NCBI RefSeq assembly: GCF_900107625.1
Contig: NZ_FNQK01000010.1
Coordinates: 1-64,000, forward strand
Reading direction: 5' to 3'
Source of the DNA: Bizionia paragorgiae
GTDB taxonomy: Bacteria; Bacteroidota; Bacteroidia; Flavobacteriales; Flavobacteriaceae
Length of the DNA stretch: 64,000 nucleotides
Below the pieces are notes generated by a model, which did not search any database, was not told the DNA's origin, and worked only from the letters and a program-made list of their open reading frames with translations. A program made the position numbers and the translations under genes. Below, piece by piece: positions 1 through 9,385 of the stretch (positions are counted from its first letter, which is position 1; every line of letters begins with the position of its first letter).

Positions 1-292
1 CTACTAAATTCCAATCGCGTTGTACAACCTGATTCGTATTTTTATCTAACCATCTGCGACGTTTTACGTGAAGATAGACTGTATTACCTCGAAGTGGAAA
101 ATCTTGAATAGTGACTTCTTTGTGAAAACCATGAGCAACAAGCATTTTGGATTTCTCCTCTTTAGGAATCACATTGCGCTCTTCAAAATAAAGGTGCATT
201 ACTTCACCATTTTTTGTGTTTTTTATTAAATCGAAATGATTAATTAAAAATTCAGGGAGAATAAGTTTCAGTAATTCTAAATAATTGTCCAC
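1..292 (-). CDS. ISAon1-type transposase, N-terminal region (partial)
   Basis: Open frame of 97 codons running off the left edge with no stop. It starts at a GTG at 292; a TAA in the same frame at 305-307 rules out a longer start. The protein opens VDNYLELLKLILPEF and carries FHKEVTIQDFPLRG and a basic VKRRRW segment, which I recognise as the N-terminal region of ISAon1-family transposases of Bacteroidota. In these elements a short upstream ORF precedes the catalytic ORF, which would lie outside the window. The element's end should fall between 292 and 420, but I could not fix a terminal inverted repeat or target duplication. Family assignment is from memory of the protein pattern. Confidence 0.7.
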   Translation of the reverse strand, partial: MDNYLELLKLILPEFLINHFDLIKNTKNGEVMHLYFEERNVIPKEEKSKMLVAHGFHKEVTIQDFPLRGNTVYLHVKRRRWLDKNTNQVVQRDWNLV

Positions 293-420
293 GGCTATTT
301 TTTTTACAAAAATCGTAATCTTATTTCAATTCACACACAACTTTTGAGATTGATCCGAATTCTGTATTGTTTATACCGAATTGAACGCTAATCAAAAAAT
401 AGGGTCATGGATTTTAAAAG

Positions 421-1059
421 TTACTCAAGTAGTATTTTGATATCGCTTATTAACCGACGGATCTCGTGGTCTTCTGTGCCGTCATTAATACCACGAATCT
501 GTTTTTTCTTATCTACTAAGATAAAATTTGGGGTATGAATAAAATCTTGTAGTCCGCCATCGCCTTGTTCTAAGACCGCAAAATAACTCTTTCTCGCTAA
601 GCTATAAATGTGTTTTTTATCTCCAGTCGTTATATTCCATATGGAGTCATTAACACCATTATCGCTTGCGTAACTGCGGAGTACCGCTACATTGTCGATA
701 GTTGGTGTTACGGATAATGATAAAAGCTTGACTTCCTTAGTATTTTTAAATTCGTTTTGTAAACGTAGCATATTGTTGGTCATTATGGGGCAAATCGTCG
801 GGCAACTCGTAAAAAAGAAATCTGCGACATATATTTTGTCCTTATAATCATGTTGTGTTATCGTGTCTCCGTTTTGGTTTATCAGTTTAAAATCGGAGAC
901 AGTATGGTTTTTTGTTTGTTTTTGTAATTCAACATCAACTAATTCCGGATGGAAATCAGATGGTGTATAAACAGGGAGTTCTGGTGATGTTGACTGATTG
1001 CAAGCAAATACGCTACTAGTTATGATACTAATTAAAATATATCGCATCCACTGTTTCAT
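421..1059 (-). CDS. SCO1/SenC family lipoprotein
   Basis: A 212-residue lipoprotein with the thioredoxin fold of SCO1/SenC/PrrC proteins, which deliver copper to cytochrome oxidase or act as thiol reductases in the envelope. The lipobox ends SSVFAC with Cys20. The copper/redox motif CPTIC (Cys86 and Cys90) follows the strand VADFFF, and the distal His ligand is His175 in DFIHTPNF, so all three canonical copper ligands are present. It follows the TPR lipoprotein gene on the same strand after three bases, so the two are probably cotranscribed with this gene second. No cytochrome oxidase gene is in view, so the client is unknown. Confidence 0.9.
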   Translation of the reverse strand: MKQWMRYILISIITSSVFACNQSTSPELPVYTPSDFHPELVDVELQKQTKNHTVSDFKLINQNGDTITQHDYKDKIYVADFFFTSCPTICPIMTNNMLRLQNEFKNTKEVKLLSLSVTPTIDNVAVLRSYASDNGVNDSIWNITTGDKKHIYSLARKSYFAVLEQGDGGLQDFIHTPNFILVDKKKQIRGINDGTEDHEIRRLISDIKILLE

Positions 1060-1062
1060 CGT

Positions 1063-2745
1063 TTAAATCGCTTTTTGATTCAGGTATGTTCTAGCTTCAC
1101 TAATTTCCTTTCGGTCACTTTTAGTGTGTTGAGAAAGGTCTAATAAGATTTTAAAATACATGCTTGCTTTTTCCTTTTGTCCCGCTTGTTGTGCTGCTAG
1201 TGCAGCACCATAAACGCCATTAAAACGGTTAGGTCTGCGTTGTAAATTCAATTCATAAGCCACCAAGGCGTCTTCTGGTTTGTTTAGTGCTAATAATAAA
1301 TCGCCTAAGAGTTCGTCTGCGGGTAAAATTTCTCCTGGAGTAACCGGGTGTTTAGACGTTTTACTCTCCATATCTGCAGCCGTGGTCATTAGGGTGATAG
1401 CATTTTCTGATTGCCCTTTTTTGAGGTTTATCCATGCTGCAACGGACTTTATTTGTATTGCCACTTGATTTGCTTTATAACTATCTTTATTGGCTATTAA
1501 TTTTTCCTTTAAATCGTGTAAAGTATCAAGTTCTTTACTTGCCAATTCAATATCATTTAAATGAATATGACCTAAAGCTTTAGCAAAACGCAAAAGGGCT
1601 TCTTGCCAAGGGAATTTTTCCCAATCTAAGCCTGGTAATTGTGGTAGCTCTAAAGCAGCTGCCTCATTCCAACTTTTTGTTTCAACAGCTATGCGTGATG
1701 GGATAGCGGCTGCAGTGTAAGCAATCTTTAAGTTCGTAGGAAATAGCTCTTTAAACGTTTTAAGATAATCGTATTGTTCTCTAGCTAAGGTGGTGTTTCC
1801 TGTTTGGAGGTAAGCATATACTAAATATCCCATTGCATGTACTTCTTCATCCCAATGGGCTCCTGGTGCAAGACTTTCGGCATAGCATACTGCCGATTCT
1901 GCGGATTTTATATTCGTAGCGATAGACTCCTCCCAAAGTCCTAATCGAGTAAATAGGTGAGAGGGCATATGTTGGGCATGCGCGGAGTTTGGTGCAATAG
2001 TAGCATAACGTCGTGCAGTATTTAACCCTAAATGAGCTAATTCTGGGTAGTCATAAGAATGTATAATGTAATGCGCTATCCCTGGGTGGTTGGGTGCTTT
2101 CTTAAATAGACCTTCTAATATTTTTCCTGCTTCCCGTTGTTTTGAATAGCTTTTATCGGAGGGTTCTGCTGAAGCACGTAAAGCTAAAGCGTAGAATACC
2201 GCAACTTCAGTATCGTCTTTATTGGCTTCGTATAGTGCTTTCATTTTTTCTGCATAAGCGTTTTTTCGACTTTGATTATCGGTGGTTTCCCAGTCAGTAT
2301 AAAAAGCGTCAATAGCATTAATATATTGGGAGGCCTTTTCAGATTTAGGTAAGCTTTTTGCTACGCTTAGAAGTTTAACGCCTTTCTCTAACACGGATGG
2401 TGTTGGCGGTACCCATAAGCCATGATAGATACTCATGGCTACACCCCAATAGGCCATGGCACAATTAGGATCGGCATCTATCACTTGTACAAAGGCTTTC
2501 TCGGCTTCGATATATTCAAAGGAATGCAATAAAGCAATGGCAAGGTTAAAAGTTTCTCTAGTTTCATAGCTGCAAGATTCGGCAAAACTCACCTCACCAA
2601 ACTGTCCGTCACCACAAAATTTAAGTTCTCCTCTTAAAAGATTTAAAGTGTCTAAGTTTGGTTGTGACGTAGTGTTTTTACATGAACTAAGAAAAATAAA
2701 TACGACACACCCAATAGTAATGGCTGTATTTTTAAAATGATTCAT
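1063..2745 (-). CDS. TPR-repeat lipoprotein
   Basis: A 560-residue protein with a lipoprotein signal (lipobox ending LSSC, Cys22) and helical repeats throughout. Recognisable TPR-like units include NLAIALLHSFEYIEAEKAF near residue 70 and a C-terminal pair around residues 480-540 (DALVAYELNLQRRPNRFNGVYG, then KEKASMYFKILLDL). The middle region has HYIIHSYDYPELA and HMPSHLFTRLGLWEESI, seen in a widespread family of TPR proteins of unknown role. TPRs mediate protein contacts; there is no catalytic motif. It is first of a two-gene unit with the SCO1-like gene, which hints at envelope copper or redox handling, but that is context only. Confidence 0.85.
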   Translation of the reverse strand: MNHFKNTAITIGCVVFIFLSSCKNTTSQPNLDTLNLLRGELKFCGDGQFGEVSFAESCSYETRETFNLAIALLHSFEYIEAEKAFVQVIDADPNCAMAYWGVAMSIYHGLWVPPTPSVLEKGVKLLSVAKSLPKSEKASQYINAIDAFYTDWETTDNQSRKNAYAEKMKALYEANKDDTEVAVFYALALRASAEPSDKSYSKQREAGKILEGLFKKAPNHPGIAHYIIHSYDYPELAHLGLNTARRYATIAPNSAHAQHMPSHLFTRLGLWEESIATNIKSAESAVCYAESLAPGAHWDEEVHAMGYLVYAYLQTGNTTLAREQYDYLKTFKELFPTNLKIAYTAAAIPSRIAVETKSWNEAAALELPQLPGLDWEKFPWQEALLRFAKALGHIHLNDIELASKELDTLHDLKEKLIANKDSYKANQVAIQIKSVAAWINLKKGQSENAITLMTTAADMESKTSKHPVTPGEILPADELLGDLLLALNKPEDALVAYELNLQRRPNRFNGVYGAALAAQQAGQKEKASMYFKILLDLSQHTKSDRKEISEARTYLNQKAI

Positions 2746-2980
2746 ACAGTTAAGTTAGTAAAAATAATTTTAAATATTGATTATTAGTTGTTTATGTTTT
2801 TTTTTATGCAGATATGGAAATGACCTTATTTTAGGATTATTGATTCTTGCAATTAGAAGTTTTAATCCTTTTATGTATAAATATAGACTTTAACTATAAA
2901 GGAAAAGGTGGAGAGTTCTATTTTTTCTAACTGGGGCTTGTAAGTCGTGTTGCTAAGTGCTTCTAGGCTATGTGTATTTT

Positions 2981-4231
2981 TTATTTAGTATAAGGGCGCT
3001 CATTTATCCATTGAAATTTACGCGCATATAGCTTAAAAGCTTTATGATCTATTCTGTTTAGTGTTATTTTCAAGGTGTCAGTATTTATTACGCCTTGTAA
3101 TAGCAGACTATTAGTGCCTAGTTGCTTATAGTTAAAATTATACGTTGTAGCAACAGTACCTAATTTGTGTATGCTTACTTTTTGAGTGCTTGAATCTGGT
3201 ATAAATGTATAATAATGTTTTGTGTCATCCATGGTTTTAACGGTAGCTTCCTCTTTAATGTCCACGATAAGATAACGCCATCGGTAGTTGTCTGTTATTA
3301 ACGGTGGGAGGGTGTCTCCATTTTTAATAAAGTGACTAGCTTCCCAAATGCCATAAAGCAGTGGTTTTTTTCTGTTTTCTCCTCTATTTCTTTCCGTAGT
3401 ATAAAAATTAAAAGATATAAAGCTAATAAGAAGAATTAAGGCAACAGATTTAAGCCAAAAAATGACCTTGTGGTATTTTTTATTGGCAATGGGATGGAAA
3501 TAATTATAACTATCAACGGCTTTATTTTTTATAAAGACACTAATAAACCTATGGTCGGTAATAAAAATCACAAGAGCCATTAAAATAAGGTGTATCGAAA
3601 ATAATTTGACGGGAATATCATAGCAGAAATTCATCATGGCCACTTGAGTCATTACCCCGATTATAATAAACGCCCCAAGTGTTTGTGTACGTCTAGGGAT
3701 TAATAACAGGCCGCCCAGCACCTCCATTAGGCCAACAAAGACATTAAAACCTTTAGAAAATCCCATGTAAGTCCATGCTAACCCCATAGGAGTGAAATCA
3801 CTTAAAGGATCCAACATATGTGTTAGTGAGGCGGATGGAAACTGGAGTTTAAAGATTTTAACAAAGCCATATAGAAGCATGGTCGCTACTAAGACGATAC
3901 GGAGAAAGACTAAAAACCAATATAAAAGCGTATTGTAATTGTTGCGCTTGCGGTCTAATATACTCCATAGTAAAACAGTTACTCCTGTAAAAATAACAGT
4001 TACAAAAAGATTTAGATAAGCATAGGTGTTGTCGCCACTGCCGTTTCCGCTGACTTCATAAGCATAGTTTATTTTAAATAAGAATGTGCCAATCCAGCGG
4101 TAAGCGGTTTCAAAAAGAGGACTCAATAGCATGAGGAGCATATAGAGTACAAAATAAGAAAACACAAGCCTAAAGAACATTTTACTCTGGGTACTCCAAT
4201 AGGTTCTATAGGTTTGTGTTAGTAGTTTCAA
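2981..4231 (-). CDS. DoxX-like membrane protein
   Basis: A 416-residue integral membrane protein. The N-terminal ~270 residues contain about six hydrophobic segments with the DoxX-like pattern: RIVLVATMLLYGFVKIFKLQ, then GFNVFVGLMEVLGGLLLIPR and LGAFIIIGVMTQVAMMNFCY. The last ~130 residues follow a final hydrophobic segment and are polar and beta-rich, probably periplasmic. Function of such proteins is not established; DoxX relatives are linked to quinone or thiol redox chemistry. It is separated by 235 bases from the TPR gene and by 156 bases from the polymerase gene, so it is probably monocistronic. No feature was found in the 2746-2980 gap. Confidence 0.7.
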   Translation of the reverse strand: MKLLTQTYRTYWSTQSKMFFRLVFSYFVLYMLLMLLSPLFETAYRWIGTFLFKINYAYEVSGNGSGDNTYAYLNLFVTVIFTGVTVLLWSILDRKRNNYNTLLYWFLVFLRIVLVATMLLYGFVKIFKLQFPSASLTHMLDPLSDFTPMGLAWTYMGFSKGFNVFVGLMEVLGGLLLIPRRTQTLGAFIIIGVMTQVAMMNFCYDIPVKLFSIHLILMALVIFITDHRFISVFIKNKAVDSYNYFHPIANKKYHKVIFWLKSVALILLISFISFNFYTTERNRGENRKKPLLYGIWEASHFIKNGDTLPPLITDNYRWRYLIVDIKEEATVKTMDDTKHYYTFIPDSSTQKVSIHKLGTVATTYNFNYKQLGTNSLLLQGVINTDTLKITLNRIDHKAFKLYARKFQWINERPYTK

Positions 4232-4387
4232 GTGTGGTTTGTTTAGTGGTGTCTAGTTAATATAACTTATTAGTATTTAAAAGTGAGTTTTTGTTACAAA
4301 AAGTTGATTATTAATGTGATAATAAGTTGTTGAAGGCAAAATACAGCTGGAGACAGTATCTAAATGTTGCTCATTTAACTTTTCAAC

Positions 4388-7345
4388 TTAGCTTTCTCTA
4401 GGGTCTGGAACAATACCTAGTTTTTTGCTCCACACAATAGTCATACTATAAAAATCGAATCTATCGGTTATTTTACCATAGCAGGCGTAAACACCCAAGC
4501 CGTTAATAGGGAACTTATCGACTACCGAGGTAAAGTGTACGGCATCAAAATAAGTACCATCCTGATCTACAAAGGTGCTTAATCGCATCAGCTTGCCTTG
4601 AGCTGTTTTATTGTAGCGGGTGGTGACAAGGTTCCCATAGATTAATACTTCTTTATTGATATGTAGCTTCATGTCTTTAGCACGAATTCCGCCTTGCAGG
4701 GGTGTGTTTACTAGTTTAAAATAATCGCAAAGCGGAAAACCTAAAAGCTCCATCTCGTCGTAGGCATCTTCCACCCAATTAGAGTTTAGCTTGGGTAGAG
4801 TAAAGCTTTTATGCTGAATTTTAAATAGTTTCGATTGGTTCGATCGTGCCTTATCGGCATTCAGCTTAAAAGTAGCATGCCACAGCAATTCGGTTTTACT
4901 ATGCTTAGTAAATCGGAAAGCATTAATTCTAATCAGTAATGTTAATTGCTCGATACTTATAGTAACGCGATCTATAAAATCGTCTAGAGATTTGTATGGA
5001 CCGTAGAGTTGTCGCTCGGTTAATAGGCGCTGAATGGTATAGACTTCTAAGTTTTTTAAATACCCAAAACCGAGATAAATAGAAGTGCCTACCAAGCGGT
5101 TGGGGTGATCGCTAGTATTAATACAGGGCGCACAAATGGTTGCTCCTTGCTGTTTGGCTTCGTGTAAATAATGCTCCACACTATAAAATCCGCCGCCATT
5201 ATTTAAAACGGCAGTCATAAACTCCAAGGGGAAATAGCATTTTAAATACATACTCTGGTAGCTTTCTACGGCATAGGATGCCGAGTGTCCTTTTGCAAAA
5301 GCATAGCCGGCAAAGCTTTTAATTTGGTTCCATACTTCTAAAGTAAGGGCATCGTCATGGCCTTGAGCTTTGCAATTGGCTAAAAACTTATCTTCTACGG
5401 CAGTAAATTCTGCGCGCGACCTAAACTTACCGCTCATACCACGACGCAGCACATCGGCCTCTCCAAGGGTGAGTCCCGCAAACTGATTAGCGACTTTTAA
5501 AACGTCCTCTTGATATACCATAACGCCGTAGGTTTCGGGCATGATTTTAAGGAGTATAGGGTGTGCCTTTTTACGCTGTTCGGGATGGCGGTGACGTTTT
5601 ATAAATTCTTCTTTCATTCCCGACCCCGATACCCCGGGCCTAATAATAGAGCTAGCAGCGACCAAGCCCAAATAATCTTGCGTCTGCAATTGCTGCATGA
5701 GTCCGCGCATCGCTGGAGACTCCACATAATAGGCGCCAATAGCGCCACCAGATTTTAAGAGCCGATTAATGTTTTTATCTTTTTTAAAGGCTTCGACATT
5801 AGTGATGTCTATTGCTGGTACATCGGGTCTGTTTTCTTTTATAATTTCTAAAGCATCTTTAATTTTTGCTAAGCCGCGCTGACCTAGGATATCGAATTTA
5901 AACACTCCAACATCCTCGGCAATAATCATATCAAACTGCACGGTAGGGAAACCTTTTGGAGGTAAATCGGTAGCAGAATAACAATGAATAGGCTGGTCTA
6001 AGATTAAAATCCCTGCTGAGTGCACACTTAGGTAGTTGGGAAAGCCTTCGATTAATTTACCGTAACGCAAGACTAGTTTCGATATGGTGTCTAACTTAGA
6101 TTCGGGAATATTGCCTTTGCTAAGCTTATCGATTTCTTCTTTTGGTAAGCCAAATACTTTACCCAATTCGCGAACTACAGCGCGATATTTAAAAGTGTTG
6201 TAAGTGGCTAGTAATGCCGTGTGTTCAAAACGTTTAAAAATGTAAGCGGTAACATCATCGCGGTCTTTCCACGAGAAATCGATATCAAAATCTGGTGGCG
6301 ATGCGCGAAACGGATTAATAAATCGTTCAAAATACAGGTCTAATTCAATAGGGTCGACATCGGTAATACCAATAATATAAGCCACAATACTATTGGCGCC
6401 ACTACCACGGCCTACATGAAAATACCCCTGACTTTTAGCATAAGACACAATATCGTGATTGATTAAAAAGAAGGACACGAAATCCATAGCTTTAATCGTA
6501 TCTAACTCTGTTTTTAAGCGCTGTAATACCATTTCGCTAGGGTTTTTATAGCGTTTTTTTAAGCCTTGTTGACATAGGCGTTCTAAAAGCTGGCAATCGT
6601 CTTCAAAAGATTTGGTATAGAGTTTTAAGTTTTGAGATTGGCGTTCGGCACCAAAATTAAAGTGAATACTGCAGCGCTCTAATAGCTGTTTTGTATTTTC
6701 TAGAATATGCGGAAAGTCTTTAAAAGCGTCTTGTAACGCTTCCGCGGAAAGCATTTTGTCTGTAATTTTACACTCTTCAGTAGGACATAATTTGCTTAAA
6801 AGCGTGTTGTTATCGATAGCTCGCAGTAGGCGGTGGGCATTAAAGTCTTTTTGAGAGCGCACGGTTACCGGCTGAAGCACCACTAGCTTATCGGTATAGG
6901 TATTTAATTTTGAAAAACGTAGTTTTCGTAATTCTTCAACAGAAACGCCAATGTATTCAGAATCTGAAAATGACGTTTTATTCATTTGAAGGACTTTTTC
7001 AAACGGATAAATAACAAAACTGTCGTTAAACGCAGGGGCGGTTTCAGGACACTTTAGTTTGCGTTCAGAATGCAGCGATAAAAAGCGATTCAATTCTTTA
7101 AACCCTGCGTTATTTTTAGCAATACCAACAAAATGCTGCTGCGCACCACTTCTAAAATCAATACCAACCACCGGTTTAATATTATAGACCTTAGCTTGTC
7201 GTATAAAATTTAAACAGGCAGAGGTGTTGTTAATATCGGTTAATGCTAAGGTGGAGATACCATTTTCTTGAGCTAATTGTAGTAAATCAACTTCCGAAAA
7301 GGTTCCGAAACGCAAAGAGTAATAGGTGTGACAATTAATATACAT
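4388..7345 (-). CDS. DNA polymerase III alpha subunit, short DnaE2/ImuC-like form
   Basis: A 985-residue C-family polymerase, clearly shorter than the ~1,150-1,450 residues of replicative alpha subunits in this phylum. Order: PHP domain (1-~220), polymerase core with the catalytic pair in PDFDIDF (~residue 350) and VFKFDILGQRGLAKI (~490), helix-hairpin-helix region, and a C-terminal OB fold (EVLIYGNLVTTRY). The PHP domain is degenerate: CHTYYS and LTDINN stand where active PHP domains have HxH and TDH. Its ATG overlaps the dinB stop by one base (TAATG), so translation is coupled. The pairing with a Y-family polymerase and a LexA-like repressor gives the layout of SOS mutagenesis cassettes, so error-prone synthesis is more likely than replication. 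Confidence 0.88.
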   Translation of the reverse strand: MYINCHTYYSLRFGTFSEVDLLQLAQENGISTLALTDINNTSACLNFIRQAKVYNIKPVVGIDFRSGAQQHFVGIAKNNAGFKELNRFLSLHSERKLKCPETAPAFNDSFVIYPFEKVLQMNKTSFSDSEYIGVSVEELRKLRFSKLNTYTDKLVVLQPVTVRSQKDFNAHRLLRAIDNNTLLSKLCPTEECKITDKMLSAEALQDAFKDFPHILENTKQLLERCSIHFNFGAERQSQNLKLYTKSFEDDCQLLERLCQQGLKKRYKNPSEMVLQRLKTELDTIKAMDFVSFFLINHDIVSYAKSQGYFHVGRGSGANSIVAYIIGITDVDPIELDLYFERFINPFRASPPDFDIDFSWKDRDDVTAYIFKRFEHTALLATYNTFKYRAVVRELGKVFGLPKEEIDKLSKGNIPESKLDTISKLVLRYGKLIEGFPNYLSVHSAGILILDQPIHCYSATDLPPKGFPTVQFDMIIAEDVGVFKFDILGQRGLAKIKDALEIIKENRPDVPAIDITNVEAFKKDKNINRLLKSGGAIGAYYVESPAMRGLMQQLQTQDYLGLVAASSIIRPGVSGSGMKEEFIKRHRHPEQRKKAHPILLKIMPETYGVMVYQEDVLKVANQFAGLTLGEADVLRRGMSGKFRSRAEFTAVEDKFLANCKAQGHDDALTLEVWNQIKSFAGYAFAKGHSASYAVESYQSMYLKCYFPLEFMTAVLNNGGGFYSVEHYLHEAKQQGATICAPCINTSDHPNRLVGTSIYLGFGYLKNLEVYTIQRLLTERQLYGPYKSLDDFIDRVTISIEQLTLLIRINAFRFTKHSKTELLWHATFKLNADKARSNQSKLFKIQHKSFTLPKLNSNWVEDAYDEMELLGFPLCDYFKLVNTPLQGGIRAKDMKLHINKEVLIYGNLVTTRYNKTAQGKLMRLSTFVDQDGTYFDAVHFTSVVDKFPINGLGVYACYGKITDRFDFYSMTIVWSKKLGIVPDPRES

Positions 7346-8559
7346 TAGTGTTTTCTATGTGCTAATAAAACTGGAGGTTCGCCGCCAAACGGGTTTTGAA
7401 ACCTACCAATTGTTTTGGCGCCCATCGAAGAGGCTCTCATAACGCTTAACTCGCCATAACGTCCACGAATAGTATCCATAGCGTTATAAAGGCTTAACAT
7501 CTCTTCGGTGTCATCAAATAAATTAATCTGATAATTCCCTGTAACGATATCGCTTATTTTTACGCCTACCAATCGGATGAGTAGGCGGCGCTGGTACAGT
7601 TTATCGAACAGTTCCAAGACTTTAGGAATAATAATATGGTCGGCGCTAGAATAGGGGATTTTAATCTGTTTACTATAGGTGTTAAAATCCGAATACCTGA
7701 TTTTCACGCTAATGGTTCCGGCTAATTTTTCACCTCTTCGCAACTGGTAGGCTAAACTTTCTGCCATAGCAAAAATGGTGGTTCGTAACTGTACCACATC
7801 AATAGTATCCTTGGTAAAGGTGCGTTCGGTAGAAATGGATTTTCGTTCGTAAAAAGGAATTATTGGCGGGTTGTCGATACCGTTGGCGCGTTTCCAAATG
7901 GTACGGCCGTTGGCACCCAAAGCACTAATCATCATTTCTACTGGCATTTGCTGTATAACAGCTACTTTGTCAACACCTAGATTACGTAGGGTTTGATAGG
8001 TTTTTTCACCTACCGAAGGGATTTTTCGAATGGATAAAGGCGCTAAAAATGATTTTTCAAAACCTGAGTCTATTTGTAACTGGTTGTTGGGTTTGGCTTC
8101 TCCAGTAGCGACTTTAGAGACTATTTTATTCGCCGATAAGCCGAACGAAATAGGAAGGCCACTCTCTTTTATAATCTGCTGTCTTAACTCAGAAGCGTAC
8201 TTATAGCAGCCATAAAATTTATCCATACCGGTTAAATCGGCATAAAATTCATCGACACTCGCTTTTTCAAAAAGCGGTACTTTTTCTTTTATAATTTCTG
8301 TTACTAGATGCGAATACTTGGTGTAGATACCAGAGTTTCCTTTAATTACAACCGCTTCGGGACAGAGGCGTCTGGCGACTTTCATAGACATTCCCGAATG
8401 CACTCCAAAAGCACGTGTTTCGTAACTACAAGCCGCTACAACACCGCGATCACCAATACCACCAACGAGTAATGGGCGGTGTTGTAAACGACTATCTATA
8501 AGGCGCTCGCAAGAGACAAAAAAGGTGTCTAAATCGAGATGTAAAATATTTTTCTGCAT
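7345..8559 (-). CDS. Y-family DNA polymerase (Pol IV/ImuB-like)
   Basis: A 404-residue translesion polymerase. Metal-binding Asp9 (HLDLDTFF) and the Asp103-Glu104 pair in SVDEFY are intact, so it should be catalytic, unlike ImuB proteins that have lost these residues. A helix-hairpin-helix (IRKIPSVGEKTYQTLRNLG) and the little-finger domain follow. Near residue 350 the segment QINLFDD fits a sliding-clamp-binding motif. It is the first gene of a two-gene unit with the DnaE-like gene. Its -7 box TATTTTTG (8571-8564) lies only a few bases from the ATG, and the dyad 8572-8586 sits directly upstream of that box, so repression by the divergent LexA-like protein is likely. Confidence 0.92.
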   Translation of the reverse strand: MQKNILHLDLDTFFVSCERLIDSRLQHRPLLVGGIGDRGVVAACSYETRAFGVHSGMSMKVARRLCPEAVVIKGNSGIYTKYSHLVTEIIKEKVPLFEKASVDEFYADLTGMDKFYGCYKYASELRQQIIKESGLPISFGLSANKIVSKVATGEAKPNNQLQIDSGFEKSFLAPLSIRKIPSVGEKTYQTLRNLGVDKVAVIQQMPVEMMISALGANGRTIWKRANGIDNPPIIPFYERKSISTERTFTKDTIDVVQLRTTIFAMAESLAYQLRRGEKLAGTISVKIRYSDFNTYSKQIKIPYSSADHIIIPKVLELFDKLYQRRLLIRLVGVKISDIVTGNYQINLFDDTEEMLSLYNAMDTIRGRYGELSVMRASSMGAKTIGRFQNPFGGEPPVLLAHRKH

Positions 8560-8563
8560 AAAG

Positions 8564-8604
8564 CAAAAATAGTTTGTATATCGAACATTGATTGTTTAAT
8601 TTTG
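8564..8604. promoter_or_regulatory. Divergent SOS-type promoters with shared operator
   Basis: In the 52 bases between dinB and the repressor gene, two Bacteroidota-type -7 boxes point apart: TATTTTTG on the minus strand (8571-8564) and TAATTTTG on the plus strand (8597-8604). The plus promoter has a TTTG -33 element at 8573-8576, 20 bases upstream. The dyad GTTTGTATATCGAAC (8572-8586, half-sites GTTTG and CGAAC) overlaps that -33 element and abuts the minus -7 box, so one bound repressor could block both. It resembles the CGAAC/GTTCG half-sites of Gram-positive LexA boxes. Both ATGs lie within about eight bases of a -7 box, implying very short or absent leaders. Confidence 0.6.
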
Positions 8605-8611
8605 TAACATT

Positions 8612-9385
8612 ATGAATAATTTATCAAAAAACATAAAATACCTCAGAAACTTAAAAAAGTTGTCTCAGGAAGCTTTAGCTGAAGAATTAGGGGTGCACAG
8701 ATCACGTATCACCTCGCATGAAGCTAATAGAACAGAGCCTAACGTGGATATGATTTTAGCCTTGTCTGATTTCTTTAAGGTACCGGTAGATATTTTGTTA
8801 CGTCACGACTTAAGCAAGTCTAAAGGCACCTCGTTTATCGAATTGGGAAACCAGCGTGTGTTGTTTCCTATTATGGTGGATAGTGATAATGAGGATTTAA
8901 TAGAAGTAGTACCTGTAAAAGCATCGGCAGGTTATTTGGCGGGGTATGATGACCCGGAATATATCGAGCAGCTTCAGAAAATAAAACTACCTTTTCTACC
9001 TACCGGTAAGCACCGTGCGTTTCCTATAAAAGGGGATTCGATGCTACCCATGAAACCAGGTTCGTTTGTTATTGGACGCTTTGTTGAGGATCGCAGCGAT
9101 ATAAAAACAGGAAGAACCTATGTGTTGGTAACACTTAACGAGGGGATGGTATATAAGCGTGTTATGAATAATATTGATTATAACGGCTCGCTACTTTTAA
9201 TGTCTGATAATAAAGCTTATGACGATTATAGTATTCCTATAGATGAGGTTTTAGAGCTCTGGGAGTTTACTTGCAGTATTAATACTCAGGAGTATTCGGT
9301 TGAAGAATTAAAAATTAGCAGTATTCTCAACTTATTTAATGAGTTGGGAGTGGAGTTAAAAGCTCTAGAAAAACACTTAAAATAA
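8612..9385 (+). CDS. LexA-like repressor: XRE helix-turn-helix plus S24 peptidase
   Basis: A 257-residue regulator. Residues 5-62 form an XRE-type helix-turn-helix (LSQEALAEELGVHRSRITSHE). Residues ~95-215 form an S24/LexA self-cleaving peptidase: Ser143 in GDSMLPMKPG is the nucleophile, Lys182 in GMVYKRV the general base, and Ala106-Gly107 in VKASAGY the likely scissile bond. The spacings (37 residues from cleavage site to Ser, 39 from Ser to Lys) match LexA. It should release its operator on RecA-assisted autocleavage after DNA damage. It is divergent from dinB-dnaE and its stop overlaps the next start by one base. Tying it to RecA is inference; canonical LexA uses a winged helix instead of XRE. 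Confidence 0.88.
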   Translation: MNNLSKNIKYLRNLKKLSQEALAEELGVHRSRITSHEANRTEPNVDMILALSDFFKVPVDILLRHDLSKSKGTSFIELGNQRVLFPIMVDSDNEDLIEVVPVKASAGYLAGYDDPEYIEQLQKIKLPFLPTGKHRAFPIKGDSMLPMKPGSFVIGRFVEDRSDIKTGRTYVLVTLNEGMVYKRVMNNIDYNGSLLLMSDNKAYDDYSIPIDEVLELWEFTCSINTQEYSVEELKISSILNLFNELGVELKALEKHLK

